Source: Ralstonia pickettii (GTDB taxonomy: Bacteria; Pseudomonadota; Gammaproteobacteria; Burkholderiales; Burkholderiaceae). From it: a DNA stretch of 64,000 bases. How positions within the stretch are numbered: position 1 is the first letter of the stretch; every line of letters starts with the position of its first letter. A program made the translations under genes and the position numbers. The stretch lies in assembly GCF_016466415.2 (NCBI RefSeq), contig NZ_CP066772.2, positions 1,178,001-1,242,000 of the forward strand. Reading direction: 5' to 3'. The notes under the pieces are model-generated. The model had not been told where the DNA came from. It searched no databases and saw nothing but the letters and a program-made list of their open reading frames with translations. This document shows positions 47,401 through 55,166 of this stretch, in pieces.

Positions 47401-48403
47401 CACGCTCAAGTACGTGGATGAGCAGATGCTGACCGGCATGACCGACAGCGAGCGCGCGACGCTGCGTCCGCTGCTGGTGCGTCCGCTGCTGCAGTCGTAC
47501 GCGGTGGCGATCCGCCCGGCCACGACGGAAGTGAACAAGGTCTGGAACGCCCAGGTGTATCAGCCGTTCGCCACCACGCTGGCAGACAAGTATCCGTTTG
47601 CACCCAACGCCAAGATCGAGGCCAGCGCGGCTGAGATCGGCCAGGTGTTCGGCCCGGACGGCGCAATCGCCAAGTTCGCCAGCACGACGATCGGTCCGCT
47701 GTCGGTGCGCCGTGGCGACATGATCGCCTCCCGCACGTGGGGCGACCTGGGCATTGCGTTTGTGCCCGAGTTCACCACGGGCTTCACACGCTGGATCGCG
47801 CCGCTCACGGGTGGCGCCGCCGGTGGTGCTGGCGGTGCCGCAGCCGCAGCGCCGCAGACGGTGTTCCAGATCCTGCCGGTGCCGTCGCAAGGCGCCACCG
47901 AATACACGATCGAGATCGACGGGCAGCAACTGCGCTATCGCAACACGCCGCCGCAGTGGGCCAACTTCGTGTGGCCGAATCCGCAAGGCACCCCGGGTGC
48001 GCGCGTGACGGCCACCACGTTTGACGGCCGCACGGTGGAGCTGCTCAACGAGCCCGGCCGCTTCGGCCTGGAGCGCCTGATTGCGACGGCGCAACGCAAG
48101 CGTCGTCCGGACGGCGCATTCGATTTGTCCTGGACGAAGGACAACCTGACCGTATCGATCAGCCTGCGCATCATCAGCAGCCCGCAGGCCGGTGGCACGA
48201 CGGCATCGGATTCGCCGCAGGGCCAAGGCCTGCGCGGCTTGCGCCTGCCGACGTCGATTGCCGATGCATCGGCACCGCAGAACACCCTGACGCCGCCTGC
48301 TCCGGCAGCGCCCGCAGGCACGGCGCCTGCCGCGCAAGCGGCCGCGTCTACACAGGCCGCACGCCACAACATCACGGAAGAGCAAGGAGGGACGGCGCAA
48401 TGA
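44453..48403 (+). CDS. tssM: Type VI secretion membrane complex subunit TssM (IcmF)
   Basis: A 1,316-residue inner-membrane protein of the TssJLM complex. Two membrane helices near residues 14-58 are followed by the cytoplasmic NTPase domain with a full Walker A motif GNPAAGKSTAVLNSG near residue 130 and the DTAGRY motif. A third helix (LRIATFFALVLALGVMLGG near residue 440) leads to the large periplasmic IcmF/DUF1215 region. The C terminus is an Ala- and Pro-rich tail. It anchors the baseplate and contracts the channel through the envelope. It overlaps tagF by 4 bases. The partners tssJ and tssL are not in this window. Confidence 0.96.
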   Translation: MQRFLNFLTNSRTLSILGVIVLTIFLLLMAQTFEVGLVWVGIALGVLLALWLLTYLWKRWRARQASNKLEGVLEQATADKTATPDKREEVEALRVRLAEAVKTIKRSKLGQMSGSAALYELPWYIVIGNPAAGKSTAVLNSGLQFPFADKGGAVIQGIGGTRNCDWFFTTEGILLDTAGRYSVHEEDRREWLGFLDLLKRYRPKAPINGIVVTVSVSELTQNRPEFAINLAKNLRQRVQELTERLEVFAPVYVMFTKADLITGFTEFFGDSEKQERDRVWGATLPFEPDSKPDVAAVFDQRFDELCDGLKEISVAQIALHRNNKLSPGLLSFPLEFASIKPTLRAFLMTLFDENPFQYKPVFRGFYFTSALQEGATNSVSAERIARRFGLSMDGAARPREVFSKNGFFLRDLFSKVIFADKQTVRQFASPAKTRLRIATFFALVLALGVMLGGWTWSYMGNRTLTANVQADLDKIVKMQQNRVDLQARLEALDILQDRIEQLDRYRNDHPLALSLGLYQGDTLQHKLLDEYYNGLRQVMLKPVGGAIETFLAEVNAHPDQLAPMVRPPETGAVMTTSVTTATATVGGASGASGAAANAPAAPNQATASTGAKRYTDASPTNVEDGYNALKTYLMLSDKRHVEVAHLTDQITRFWRGWLEDNRRNMPREQMIRSAERNLSFFLARVNDDNWPLLEGNLSLVDQTRENLRRVVRGMPARERAYAEIKARASTRYAPMTVARIVGDTGAGLVAGSYAVPGTFTKEAWLGYVQPAIKEAANKELQTKDWVLNVAARDDLTLEGSPEQIQKALVTMYKTEYAREWQRFMQGVAIQDFSSFDQAVTGMNLLGDPTNSPIRKVLDTAYEQTSWDNPSMFNAGLKQAKSGVLGWFKQLFARQTPSQVNVNLDVGGNADAGAIPMGPVGKEFSGLARVVVMRDDKSLLRGYMDSLSKVRTRFNQIKNQGDPGPGARQLMQQTLDGNGSELADTLKYVDEQMLTGMTDSERATLRPLLVRPLLQSYAVAIRPATTEVNKVWNAQVYQPFATTLADKYPFAPNAKIEASAAEIGQVFGPDGAIAKFASTTIGPLSVRRGDMIASRTWGDLGIAFVPEFTTGFTRWIAPLTGGAAGGAGGAAAAAPQTVFQILPVPSQGATEYTIEIDGQQLRYRNTPPQWANFVWPNPQGTPGARVTATTFDGRTVELLNEPGRFGLERLIATAQRKRRPDGAFDLSWTKDNLTVSISLRIISSPQAGGTTASDSPQGQGLRGLRLPTSIADASAPQNTLTPPAPAAPAGTAPAAQAAASTQAARHNITEEQGGTAQ

Positions 48404-49395
48404 GCCAGACCCAGTTGCAGCTTTCGTACTTCGGCAAGCTTCCGTCTCGCGGTGACTTCGTCAAGAGCGCCAACAACGTCCAGCTGCTCGACACGCTGGA
48501 CCGCTGGCTGGCGCAAGGCATGGAATTGCTGGCCGAAGCCCCGGACTGGAAGTCGACCTATGACAGTTGGAAGCCGGTGCAGTTTGCGTTTCTCGGCTCG
48601 CAGAGCAAGCTCGCCATTGCGGGCACGCTCATGGCCAGCAGCGATCTGTCGTCGCGCCGCTTTCCGTTCCTGACGGCAGCGGCCATGGAGGTCGAGCGCC
48701 CGATCAACTTCATCGCGCGCAGCCCGATTGCGCTCGCTCGCCTGTGGACGCGGGCCGGCCAGCAGATGCTCTCGCTCGGCACCGCCACCGACGCCACTGA
48801 AGGCCTGCGCCTGCTGGCCGAAGGGCAGCACGGCGTGGAGACTGGCACGGGCGGCACCAGCACGCAGTCGCACGACGCGAGCTTTTCGGATTTCATCGAC
48901 TTCCAGACCGTTGCCGGCCTCGAGCAGATGCTGCGCTCGGAAGGCCACAACATCCGTCTGCGCCGCACCCTGCTCGCGCTCGGCACGCTGCTCCAACCTG
49001 TGATGGCCAATGGCTCGTCGCGGCTTGAGAAAGGGCTCACGCTACCGCTGCCGGCAGACCCGCTCTATCGCAGCCTGGTCGCGAGTTTCTGGCTGGAGCT
49101 GGTGTCGCGCTTCCTGCAGCGGGCGGACTTCGAACTGTCGCTGTTCCTGGGCGATATCAATGGCGCCGAGCGGTTGGTCATCGGCTTCAACGGCGCCTCG
49201 TCACGCACGTTGCACAGTGTGATGTCCCCACTGGCGTATGCCGAACAGAACATCAACATCGACGATCCGGAATGGGTCGACCAGCACGTCAGCGGAGATT
49301 ACGGCTTGGCCAAGTTCGTGAGTTACCTGGATCAACCGCAGCTGTCGCTGCGCGTGGCGGTCGATACCTTCCGCGAAGTCTTCATCGGAGAATGA
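48400..49395 (+). CDS. tagF: Type VI secretion-associated protein TagF
   Basis: A 331-residue TagF (DUF2094) protein. The N-terminal signature YFGKLPSRGDFVKSA is diagnostic, followed by LDRWLAQGMELLA and GRRFPF-like SRRFPFLTAAAM. In Pseudomonas, TagF represses the type VI system after translation, acting with the Fha/PppA/PpkA phosphorylation pathway. Here it is longer than the usual 220-240 residues, with an extra C-terminal segment from about residue 215 (LYRSLVASFWLELVSRFLQ and beyond) that resembles another type VI accessory region. Its ATG overlaps the tssM stop (ATGA), and the OmpA-like gene follows after 2 bases. Confidence 0.9.
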   Translation: MSQTQLQLSYFGKLPSRGDFVKSANNVQLLDTLDRWLAQGMELLAEAPDWKSTYDSWKPVQFAFLGSQSKLAIAGTLMASSDLSSRRFPFLTAAAMEVERPINFIARSPIALARLWTRAGQQMLSLGTATDATEGLRLLAEGQHGVETGTGGTSTQSHDASFSDFIDFQTVAGLEQMLRSEGHNIRLRRTLLALGTLLQPVMANGSSRLEKGLTLPLPADPLYRSLVASFWLELVSRFLQRADFELSLFLGDINGAERLVIGFNGASSRTLHSVMSPLAYAEQNINIDDPEWVDQHVSGDYGLAKFVSYLDQPQLSLRVAVDTFREVFIGE

Positions 49396-49397
49396 AC

Positions 49398-50216
49398 ATG
49401 GGTCTGGATGCAATCAAGCGCGGCTTCCGGCCTGCAACACTGGTGACGAACGCCGCCATGCTGGCCTGCCTGGCAAGTGCCCTGCCCGCGCATGCCGCAG
49501 CGGGCGATGCCGCGCCTGTGCCTGGCCAGGTCGTGGCCGGCGGCATGGTGCCGGACGAAGCCACCAAGGCGACCGTGCTGGCCAAGCTGCGCGAGTTGTA
49601 CGGCAGCGCCAACGTGGTCGACCAGATCGAAGTGGGCAACGTGGTGTCGCCGCCCAACTGGTCGGCCAATGTGCAGAAGATCCTGTCGCCGGCCATCAAG
49701 CAGGTGAACCGCGGGCAGCTCAACATCGACGGCACGCAGGTCTCCCTGCATGGCGACGTCGGCAACGAGGCGCAACGCCAACAGCTGACGAGCGACATGG
49801 CGACGGCGCTCGGCCAGAGCTACACGATCAAGAACGGGCTGCGCGTGGCGGCGGTGTCCGAGCAAGGGCTGCTGGACCAGACGCTGGCCAACCGCATCAT
49901 CGAGTTCGAAACCGGTAGCGCCACGCTCACGCCCAAGGGCCGCGCGATTCTGGATGAAATGGCCGCCGTGCTGCCGCGCCTGAACGGCCGCAAGATCGAA
50001 ATCGTCGGCCACACCGACAACTCCGGCAGCCGCGCGTTGAACCTCAACCTGAGCCAGGCGCGCGCCGAGACGGTCAAGAACTACCTGATCGCCAAGGGCG
50101 CCGAGCAAGGCACGCTGACCGCGATGGGCGTGGGGCCGGATCAGCCCGTGGCGGCCAACAACACCGATGAAGGCCGCTCGCGGAATCGGCGGATCGAGTT
50201 TCGGGCGAGCAAGTGA
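49398..50216 (+). CDS. OmpA-family periplasmic/outer-membrane protein of the type VI operon
   Basis: A 272-residue exported protein. A signal peptide (to about residue 34, ending LPAHAAAG) is followed by a BON-like alpha/beta domain (TKATVLAKLRELYGSANVVDQ to ALGQSYTIKNGLRV) and a C-terminal OmpA domain (about residues 160-272) with EIVGHTDNSGSRALNLNLSQ and NRRIEFRASK; the Asp and Arg that bind diaminopimelate in peptidoglycan are present. It should tether the apparatus to the cell wall, replacing the peptidoglycan-binding domain that is fused to TssL in other species. GGAG precedes the ATG. It overlaps the next gene by 4 bases. Confidence 0.88.
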   Translation: MGLDAIKRGFRPATLVTNAAMLACLASALPAHAAAGDAAPVPGQVVAGGMVPDEATKATVLAKLRELYGSANVVDQIEVGNVVSPPNWSANVQKILSPAIKQVNRGQLNIDGTQVSLHGDVGNEAQRQQLTSDMATALGQSYTIKNGLRVAAVSEQGLLDQTLANRIIEFETGSATLTPKGRAILDEMAAVLPRLNGRKIEIVGHTDNSGSRALNLNLSQARAETVKNYLIAKGAEQGTLTAMGVGPDQPVAANNTDEGRSRNRRIEFRASK

Positions 50217-51751
50217 CGCAGAAAGATCCGGCAGCGCCGACCGACGCAGATCGCCAGGCCTGCCTGCTTCGGCTGAGCCAATACTCGCCCGATGCGCCTG
50301 ACGCGCCGGTCCCTTACAGCCAACGTCTGGCGGAGACTGAAGGGTGGTCGCGTTTATATACGCTGACCGTCATCGAGGAATACAAGCGCTTCGCGTATCT
50401 GGCGGTCTTTGCTGGGCACCCCGTCACACCTTCCGAATCCATCGATGCCGCCTGGCATCTCCATCTGCAATATTCGAAAGAGTATTGGACGGTGTTCTGC
50501 GGCGAAGTACTGCGCGCGCCGCTGCATCATGCGCCTGGGATTGGCGCGCCGGACGAAGACGACGCCTACGCGCAGCATTACGCGCAAACACTGGAAAGCT
50601 ATCGGCGCACGTTCGGCGAGGAGCCGCCGGCCGATGTCTGGCCGCGGCCGGAGCAGCCCGAGGCTGCCCAGGCGTCGGAAACCATCGTCCCCACACGGCA
50701 TGCGCCGGATCCGGTCATGCCGCCGCCCGCATCCACAGCGCGCTCATTCATGCCATCCGTATGGCTTGTGATCGGCGTCAGCCTCATCGCAATCACCACG
50801 AATGTCGCCTCGGATGTTCATGTGCTGAGCTATTCAGGGCCACGCTTTCTCGCGTTCTATCTGAGTGTGTGCGTGATGGCGTGTCTGCTGATCCGGGGCC
50901 TGCATCGCGCTGCCTACAGCCGGAACCCCTGGGGGGCCGCGGGTGGCAGCGTACCGCGTCAGCTGACACCTGCCGAAGCCGCGCTGATCGCCGGCGATGC
51001 GACGCGAATGGCGCAGGTTGCGGCCTTGACGTTGCTGGATGCAGGAGCGATCCGCATCGTCCCTCCAGCAAAGAAAAAACGAGACTGCGACACCTACGTG
51101 GTCGCGAACCAGGACCGCCCCCCAGAGCGCGACGTCAACGCATGGACATGGCTCGCCCGGCAAACGCAGCAGCGCTCGCCATGGCCGAACTTCCGGGATC
51201 GGCTCGTCGACGACGCACCCGATATGACAGACCGGCTACGCAGCGAGGGATGGATGTGGACCCGCGGCGCGATGCGCGGAACGACGCTCGCAGCCTGGGC
51301 CATTGTGCTGGCGACGCTGTGGCTCGGTGTGATGAAGGTCTCTGTGGGCTTGTCGCGAGGGCGCCCGGTGATGTGGCTGCTGATGGAGATGGCGCTGTTT
51401 GGAATCGTCTACTGGTGGGTGACGGCGCGGCTGATCGGCGTGGGCCGTGCCGGCCCCACCGCGGGGGCCAACGCGGCGCTCGATGTTTATCGGCAGCGCG
51501 GCCAGCAGGGGCCACGTTCAGGTTTGTCGACGCACGATCTACTGTGGTTGACTGCGTTTGGCGGCACCAGCGTGCTGGCCAACACAGCATGGGCCGGATA
51601 CCGATCGATGATGGGACCACCCGCCGGCGCCAGTTCCGGCGGCTCCGGAGGCGACACGTCGAGCAACTGCAGCTCAAGCAGCAATGGCTCCAGCAGCTGC
51701 AGCTCGAGTAGCTGCGGATCCAGCGGCTGCGGTGGTTGTTCGAGCAGTTAG
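50213..51751 (+). CDS. TIGR04222-like membrane protein with Ser/Cys-rich tail
   Basis: A 512-residue protein with a GTG start overlapping the OmpA gene stop. Residues about 30-130 resemble the glycine-rich-domain-protein fold (GWSRLYTLTVIEEYKRFAYL, IDAAWHLHLQYSKEYW). Membrane helices lie near residues 180-200, 208-228 and 345-405. Between them is the LTPAEAALIAGD segment typical of TIGR04222 membrane proteins. The C terminus is a run of Ser, Cys, Gly and Asn (from GGSGGDTSSN to GCGGCSSS), as in that family, where it is often Gly/Cys-rich. Function is unknown. Its overlap with the OmpA-like gene places it in the tssM operon, although such proteins also occur away from type VI genes. Confidence 0.78.
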   Translation: MTQKDPAAPTDADRQACLLRLSQYSPDAPDAPVPYSQRLAETEGWSRLYTLTVIEEYKRFAYLAVFAGHPVTPSESIDAAWHLHLQYSKEYWTVFCGEVLRAPLHHAPGIGAPDEDDAYAQHYAQTLESYRRTFGEEPPADVWPRPEQPEAAQASETIVPTRHAPDPVMPPPASTARSFMPSVWLVIGVSLIAITTNVASDVHVLSYSGPRFLAFYLSVCVMACLLIRGLHRAAYSRNPWGAAGGSVPRQLTPAEAALIAGDATRMAQVAALTLLDAGAIRIVPPAKKKRDCDTYVVANQDRPPERDVNAWTWLARQTQQRSPWPNFRDRLVDDAPDMTDRLRSEGWMWTRGAMRGTTLAAWAIVLATLWLGVMKVSVGLSRGRPVMWLLMEMALFGIVYWWVTARLIGVGRAGPTAGANAALDVYRQRGQQGPRSGLSTHDLLWLTAFGGTSVLANTAWAGYRSMMGPPAGASSGGSGGDTSSNCSSSSNGSSSCSSSSCGSSGCGGCSSS

Positions 51752-51756
51752 CCGGC

Positions 51757-52833
51757 TCAGCTGGCGCTTTCCGAGGGCGGATCGCCCAGGCCCAGCAGCT
51801 CCTCGATCTGCGACAGCGTCGCATCGTCCTTGACCACCGTGCGCAGCCAGGCGTGCAGCGGCATGTCGCCCCACTTTGCAGCACGTGCGGCGAGGTAGGC
51901 AACGGGGCTGTGCGGCTCGGTCTGGCGGAAGAACTCAGCCACATCGCGCAGCTGGTTCAACGCCTGGGCGCGCGTGCGGATGGGGCCGGAAACTACCGTC
52001 TCGATGACGGTGCCGGGGGCAGACTGCGCCGTCTGTTGAGGAACACCCTTCGCTTCCACGGCGGTTGGCTTGGGCTCCGGCTTGCCACCGAAGCGCTCCA
52101 CCAACGCGCGCACCGCTTGCAAGGCTTCGCGCGCGGGGCGGAAACTCGGCGCGTGGTCCCCTGCCCGTGCATCCAGAACGGATTCCAACCGCAACAGCGC
52201 GGCGCCACAGCCAACCACATCATCGTGCAGCGTCTTGTAGAAGGCAGGCGGCGTGGCGCGCCGTGCGGATTCAAACTGCTCCAGCGTGATTTTTCCGCGC
52301 GACAGCTCGTCGGCCTGTTCCGGATCGCGGCGGATGGCTTCGACCAGGCTGGTCGCGACTTCCCAATCGATCAAGCTATAGCCGCCCTTGCCCGCCTCCA
52401 CCAGCGGCACCTCGCGAATGAGCTGGCTCGAACGCGTGGCAAGCCAGGCCATGCTGCCCGTGCGCGCTTCAGGATCGTCGGCTTCCGGCAGCGGATAGAG
52501 GTGCTCCCAGAACTGCTCGCACAATCCGGCGATCAATTCGTAGCCCTCGCGCAGGCCGGCAAAGCCACACTCCTTCGACAACGCCTCGGCCAACCATGCG
52601 GCCAGGCGCAGATCCTTCGTGCGGTTCTGCAGCAGCGACGTGCTTTCGGCGATGACGGCGCGCCAATCCGCTTCCTTGATCTCCGTGACCCACTCACCTT
52701 GATCGAGTGACGGGTCATCAAACCGGCGCGCATCCTGGATGCTGTCGAATTCTGCAGAGAAGAGCATGTCTTCGCCGCACGGTTGTGCCCCGGGCAGCGG
52801 AGCGAGCAATTGGTCAAACGGAAGAGTGGCCAT
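51757..52833 (-). CDS. tssA: Type VI baseplate/tail assembly protein TssA
   Basis: A 358-residue TssA with the ImpA N-terminal domain: LLAPLPGAQPCGEDMLFSAE, then DWRAVIAESTSLLQNRTKDL and EQFWEHLYPLPEADDPEART, the central motif of the family. The C-terminal region (about residues 280-358, TRAQALNQLRDVAEFFRQTE, PLHAWLRTVV) marks the branch with a short C terminus, as opposed to the long EHEC-type. TssA guides baseplate and tube-sheath assembly in the cytoplasm. It is convergent with the tssM operon, with only five bases between stops, and is followed upstream by a small exported protein gene. No clear ribosome site was seen before the ATG at 52833 apart from GGAAG. Confidence 0.95.
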   Translation of the reverse strand: MATLPFDQLLAPLPGAQPCGEDMLFSAEFDSIQDARRFDDPSLDQGEWVTEIKEADWRAVIAESTSLLQNRTKDLRLAAWLAEALSKECGFAGLREGYELIAGLCEQFWEHLYPLPEADDPEARTGSMAWLATRSSQLIREVPLVEAGKGGYSLIDWEVATSLVEAIRRDPEQADELSRGKITLEQFESARRATPPAFYKTLHDDVVGCGAALLRLESVLDARAGDHAPSFRPAREALQAVRALVERFGGKPEPKPTAVEAKGVPQQTAQSAPGTVIETVVSGPIRTRAQALNQLRDVAEFFRQTEPHSPVAYLAARAAKWGDMPLHAWLRTVVKDDATLSQIEELLGLGDPPSESAS

Positions 52834-52866
52834 GATCGAAAACGAAACCGGAATGCAATACGAAAA

Positions 52867-53274
52867 TCAGGGCTTGCCGACGCGGCAATCCGCCAGCGCC
52901 AGCGTCAGGCCAACGAAGTGCCGGTTCAAGCAGTCCAGCGTGATGTCCTTGCTGGGCTTGTACGCCGCAAGCTTGTGATCGGGAAACAGCGCCTTGAGCG
53001 CGTCACGCTGATCGTCCTGGAACGGCGCGCCCACCTTCAGGTCTTCCGTCACGGCCAGCGTGTTCAGGCTGTCGTCGGACAACGGATAGACCTGGCCCTT
53101 GAAAACCAGGCGGCGACCGTCGTATTTCTTTGACGCGGTCGGCGCGTCCTTGAAATATTCGGTCAGCACCTGGCGGTACGAAACCTGCAACGGGGTGTCG
53201 TCCTGGGCGAAGGCGGGCGTGACGAGCAACGCGACCCCAGCACAAGCGGCGGCGAGGCGGAGCAGAGCGTTCAT
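52867..53274 (-). CDS. Small exported protein, OB-fold (tRNA_anti-like) type
   Basis: A 135-residue exported protein. A signal peptide (MNALLRLAAACAGVALLVTP, cleavage probably after AFA) is followed by VSYRQVLTEYFKDAPTASKK and KYDGRRLVFKGQVYPLSDD, the pattern of the tRNA_anti-like OB-fold family of small periplasmic proteins. Two cysteines near the end (LDCLNRHF and ADCRVGKP) may form a disulfide. The frame stays open upstream to 53526, but that part has no signal and no ribosome site, so 53274 is chosen. It lies 33 bases upstream of tssA on the same strand and may be cotranscribed. Function unknown. Confidence 0.78.
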   Translation of the reverse strand: MNALLRLAAACAGVALLVTPAFAQDDTPLQVSYRQVLTEYFKDAPTASKKYDGRRLVFKGQVYPLSDDSLNTLAVTEDLKVGAPFQDDQRDALKALFPDHKLAAYKPSKDITLDCLNRHFVGLTLALADCRVGKP

Positions 53275-53540
53275 ATCAGCGTGCGTGAATGTGACGTCCG
53301 GACGCGCGGGGCGGACGGTGGAGATGCTACGCAGGCTTGGGGCGGTTGGGGGGATTGTTTCTAAATCTTCATGTGTGGACGGGCCCATCGTAATTGAGGT
53401 CAAGGCGAGGTTTAGTTGGTCATTCTTGTCGCTGGACTTGAGCGGCACGGTTGGGCCGGGCAAGTCTTCATACCAGTAGGGGCTCTGCGGCTGCAGCTTC
53501 GATGCATTTCCCGTCATCTCGACCACTCATCATCGTTCTC

Positions 53541-53571
53541 CGCTCTGCCTGAGCTTGCCTGAGGCAGAGCG
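53541..53571. repeat. Inverted repeat, 10-bp arms
   Basis: CGCTCTGCCT (53541-53550) and AGGCAGAGCG (53562-53571) with an 11-base loop. It has no T-tract and stands about 270 bases upstream of the small exported protein gene. It resembles a REP-type dispersed palindrome, but no second copy was noticed in the window. Confidence 0.5.
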
Positions 53572-53825
53572 CTCCCCGGATTTCCGATGTGAAGCGCCGA
53601 AGTCCGCTGTCTTTGCCTGCTGCGTTGCCCTGGAGTCCCTTTTCTTTGGCAGTACGACAGCGGAACATCGGCCTCAAAGAACGGCCGTCGGGGCACAACG
53701 GTCCACACTCCGCTCTAAAACAACCGGCCCATCGGACCTCCGAGAGCGGCCTTCCGCCTTCGTGCAACGAAACGTGCAGCATTGAGGCTCCCACGCCAGG
53801 GCTCAGACCGTCGGCCATGCCCGTC

Positions 53826-53850
53826 AGAGGTCGAAATATTGGACCTCTGG
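53826..53850. repeat. Inverted repeat, 8-bp arms
   Basis: CAGAGGTC (53826-53833) and GACCTCTG (53843-53850) with the AT-rich loop GAAATATTG. It lies about 180 bases behind the DUF6708 gene and could stop leftward transcription, though no T-tract is present. Confidence 0.45.
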
Positions 53851-54028
53851 CAGTGGAATGCCGCTGTTTGACACTTGCATTGCGAGGTCCACGGCTGGAA
53901 TGCGCAGTTCAGAGGCGCATGTCGGGGGCTCGGATGCGTAGGCGGCTTGTCGCTAAGGAGCTACGGTGCTTTTCGGTGGCCCGCCATCGCAACCGCGCCT
54001 CCAGAATCCTAGGTGCATAGGCATACGG

Positions 54029-55156
54029 CTAAACGGCTTTAGACAATGCCTCGTTCAATGCATCGTGCGTGCCCCAGCGCCGCAAGAACTCGAGATTATC
54101 TTCTGCAGACAAGCGACCCTGCGCCCGATACACCATCGCGGTCATTACAGCGCCCGTTTGTACCGGGTGATCTTCTGGCTCGCCCAGGCCCGAATCACTC
54201 CCCCATTCTTTAGGAAACCGGGGCCACGCACATGTCATCTGGCTCATCATGTGGCAAGACGCCTCCATGAAGCCAGGCTTCTGCTCCAAGATGTACTGAC
54301 GCCAACTGGGCTTACCGCAGTACGTCGTATATTCCTGCGGCAGATAACGCGGAATCTGCTTGTAGTTCGACGGCGCGTTTGGCGGAATCTGGTCGACCGT
54401 AGGGCCCTCCTCCATGTAGCGACGAATGTATTCCCACATGCCAGCCGCTTGCAGATCCCTGAACGGCAAAGTCGGCCCGACAAAGATCGCGTCCTCATCG
54501 GAATCACTTCCGCCCCCGTGAGAGGGAGGGCGATATAGCGCTATCGCCTGAACAGTCTCCTTATCCCCCCGTCGAACACCCTCGGGTTTCAGCAATGCGA
54601 CGACCTTGTCCCAGTCGATCACCACATTGCCGCCGCAATAGCGTGGTCGCAATACGTATATCTTTCTTTTCAGTCGATTAAATCGAATTCTTCCACGCGC
54701 CAGCGTGAAGAATGCAGTGCGCATTCCGCCGACGAAGAACCACAGGTATAACAAGAATCCGCATCCAATAGCCAATGGGAAGAAAAGAAGCCACCCCATC
54801 CACAACAGAACCTTGTCTCCATCCCCTAAAGATGTTTTCACAAAAAAGAAAATAACTCCATCCGATATCAATGGATAAATGGCGAAACCAAACCACCACC
54901 ATATCATTAACAACGCTGGAATCACGACAAAAAAGTTTCCAATGCCTGCTCGCCACTGCAGATCCCATCCTGGATTGCATATTTCGAGGTACGCATCGTT
55001 TTGCGCAAAAATGCATCTACCCGGGAGGCTCACGCCCTCCGCATCGCTGGGCTCGTCAACACGCCATTGGCGCTGCCCGTCAACATTGAGGTACTTGCGA
55101 CCTTGCTCAGAGGAGCGACTTTTTTTTCGCGCGTAGGCGTTTTCACGTACAAACAT
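54029..55156 (-). CDS. DUF6708-like membrane protein, candidate immunity factor
   Basis: A 375-residue protein. A basic N-terminal part (MFVRENAYARKKSRSSEQGR) is followed by two membrane segments (about residues 72-95 and 115-145: FFVVIPALLMIWWWFGFAI, LLWMGWLLFFPLAIGCGFLL) and a large cytoplasmic part with RIRFNRLKRKIYVLRPRYCG and DWDKVVALL, the pattern of DUF6708 proteins found next to type VI effectors. It starts 10 bases behind the VasX-like effector gene, so it is the best candidate for its immunity protein; a membrane protein fits protection against a pore-forming toxin. A run of eight A residues (8 T on the plus strand, 55120-55127) at codons 10-12 might slip. Confidence 0.75.
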   Translation of the reverse strand: MFVRENAYARKKSRSSEQGRKYLNVDGQRQWRVDEPSDAEGVSLPGRCIFAQNDAYLEICNPGWDLQWRAGIGNFFVVIPALLMIWWWFGFAIYPLISDGVIFFFVKTSLGDGDKVLLWMGWLLFFPLAIGCGFLLYLWFFVGGMRTAFFTLARGRIRFNRLKRKIYVLRPRYCGGNVVIDWDKVVALLKPEGVRRGDKETVQAIALYRPPSHGGGSDSDEDAIFVGPTLPFRDLQAAGMWEYIRRYMEEGPTVDQIPPNAPSNYKQIPRYLPQEYTTYCGKPSWRQYILEQKPGFMEASCHMMSQMTCAWPRFPKEWGSDSGLGEPEDHPVQTGAVMTAMVYRAQGRLSAEDNLEFLRRWGTHDALNEALSKAV

Positions 55157-55166
55157 TTTTTCCCAC

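Larger units (their letters stand above)
53275..54028. other. Gene-poor interval with two hairpins
   Basis: About 750 bases without a credible gene. Open frames of up to 140 codons on both strands show no family signal, no ribosome site and strange composition. Two perfect inverted repeats occur (listed separately). The stretch may be a remnant of former cargo genes, because it separates tssA from a leftward effector-immunity module. Confidence 0.55.

Noticed and set aside
53468-53818. Open frame of 116 codons on the minus strand
   Set aside because: Covers a hairpin, has no ribosome site and no family resemblance.
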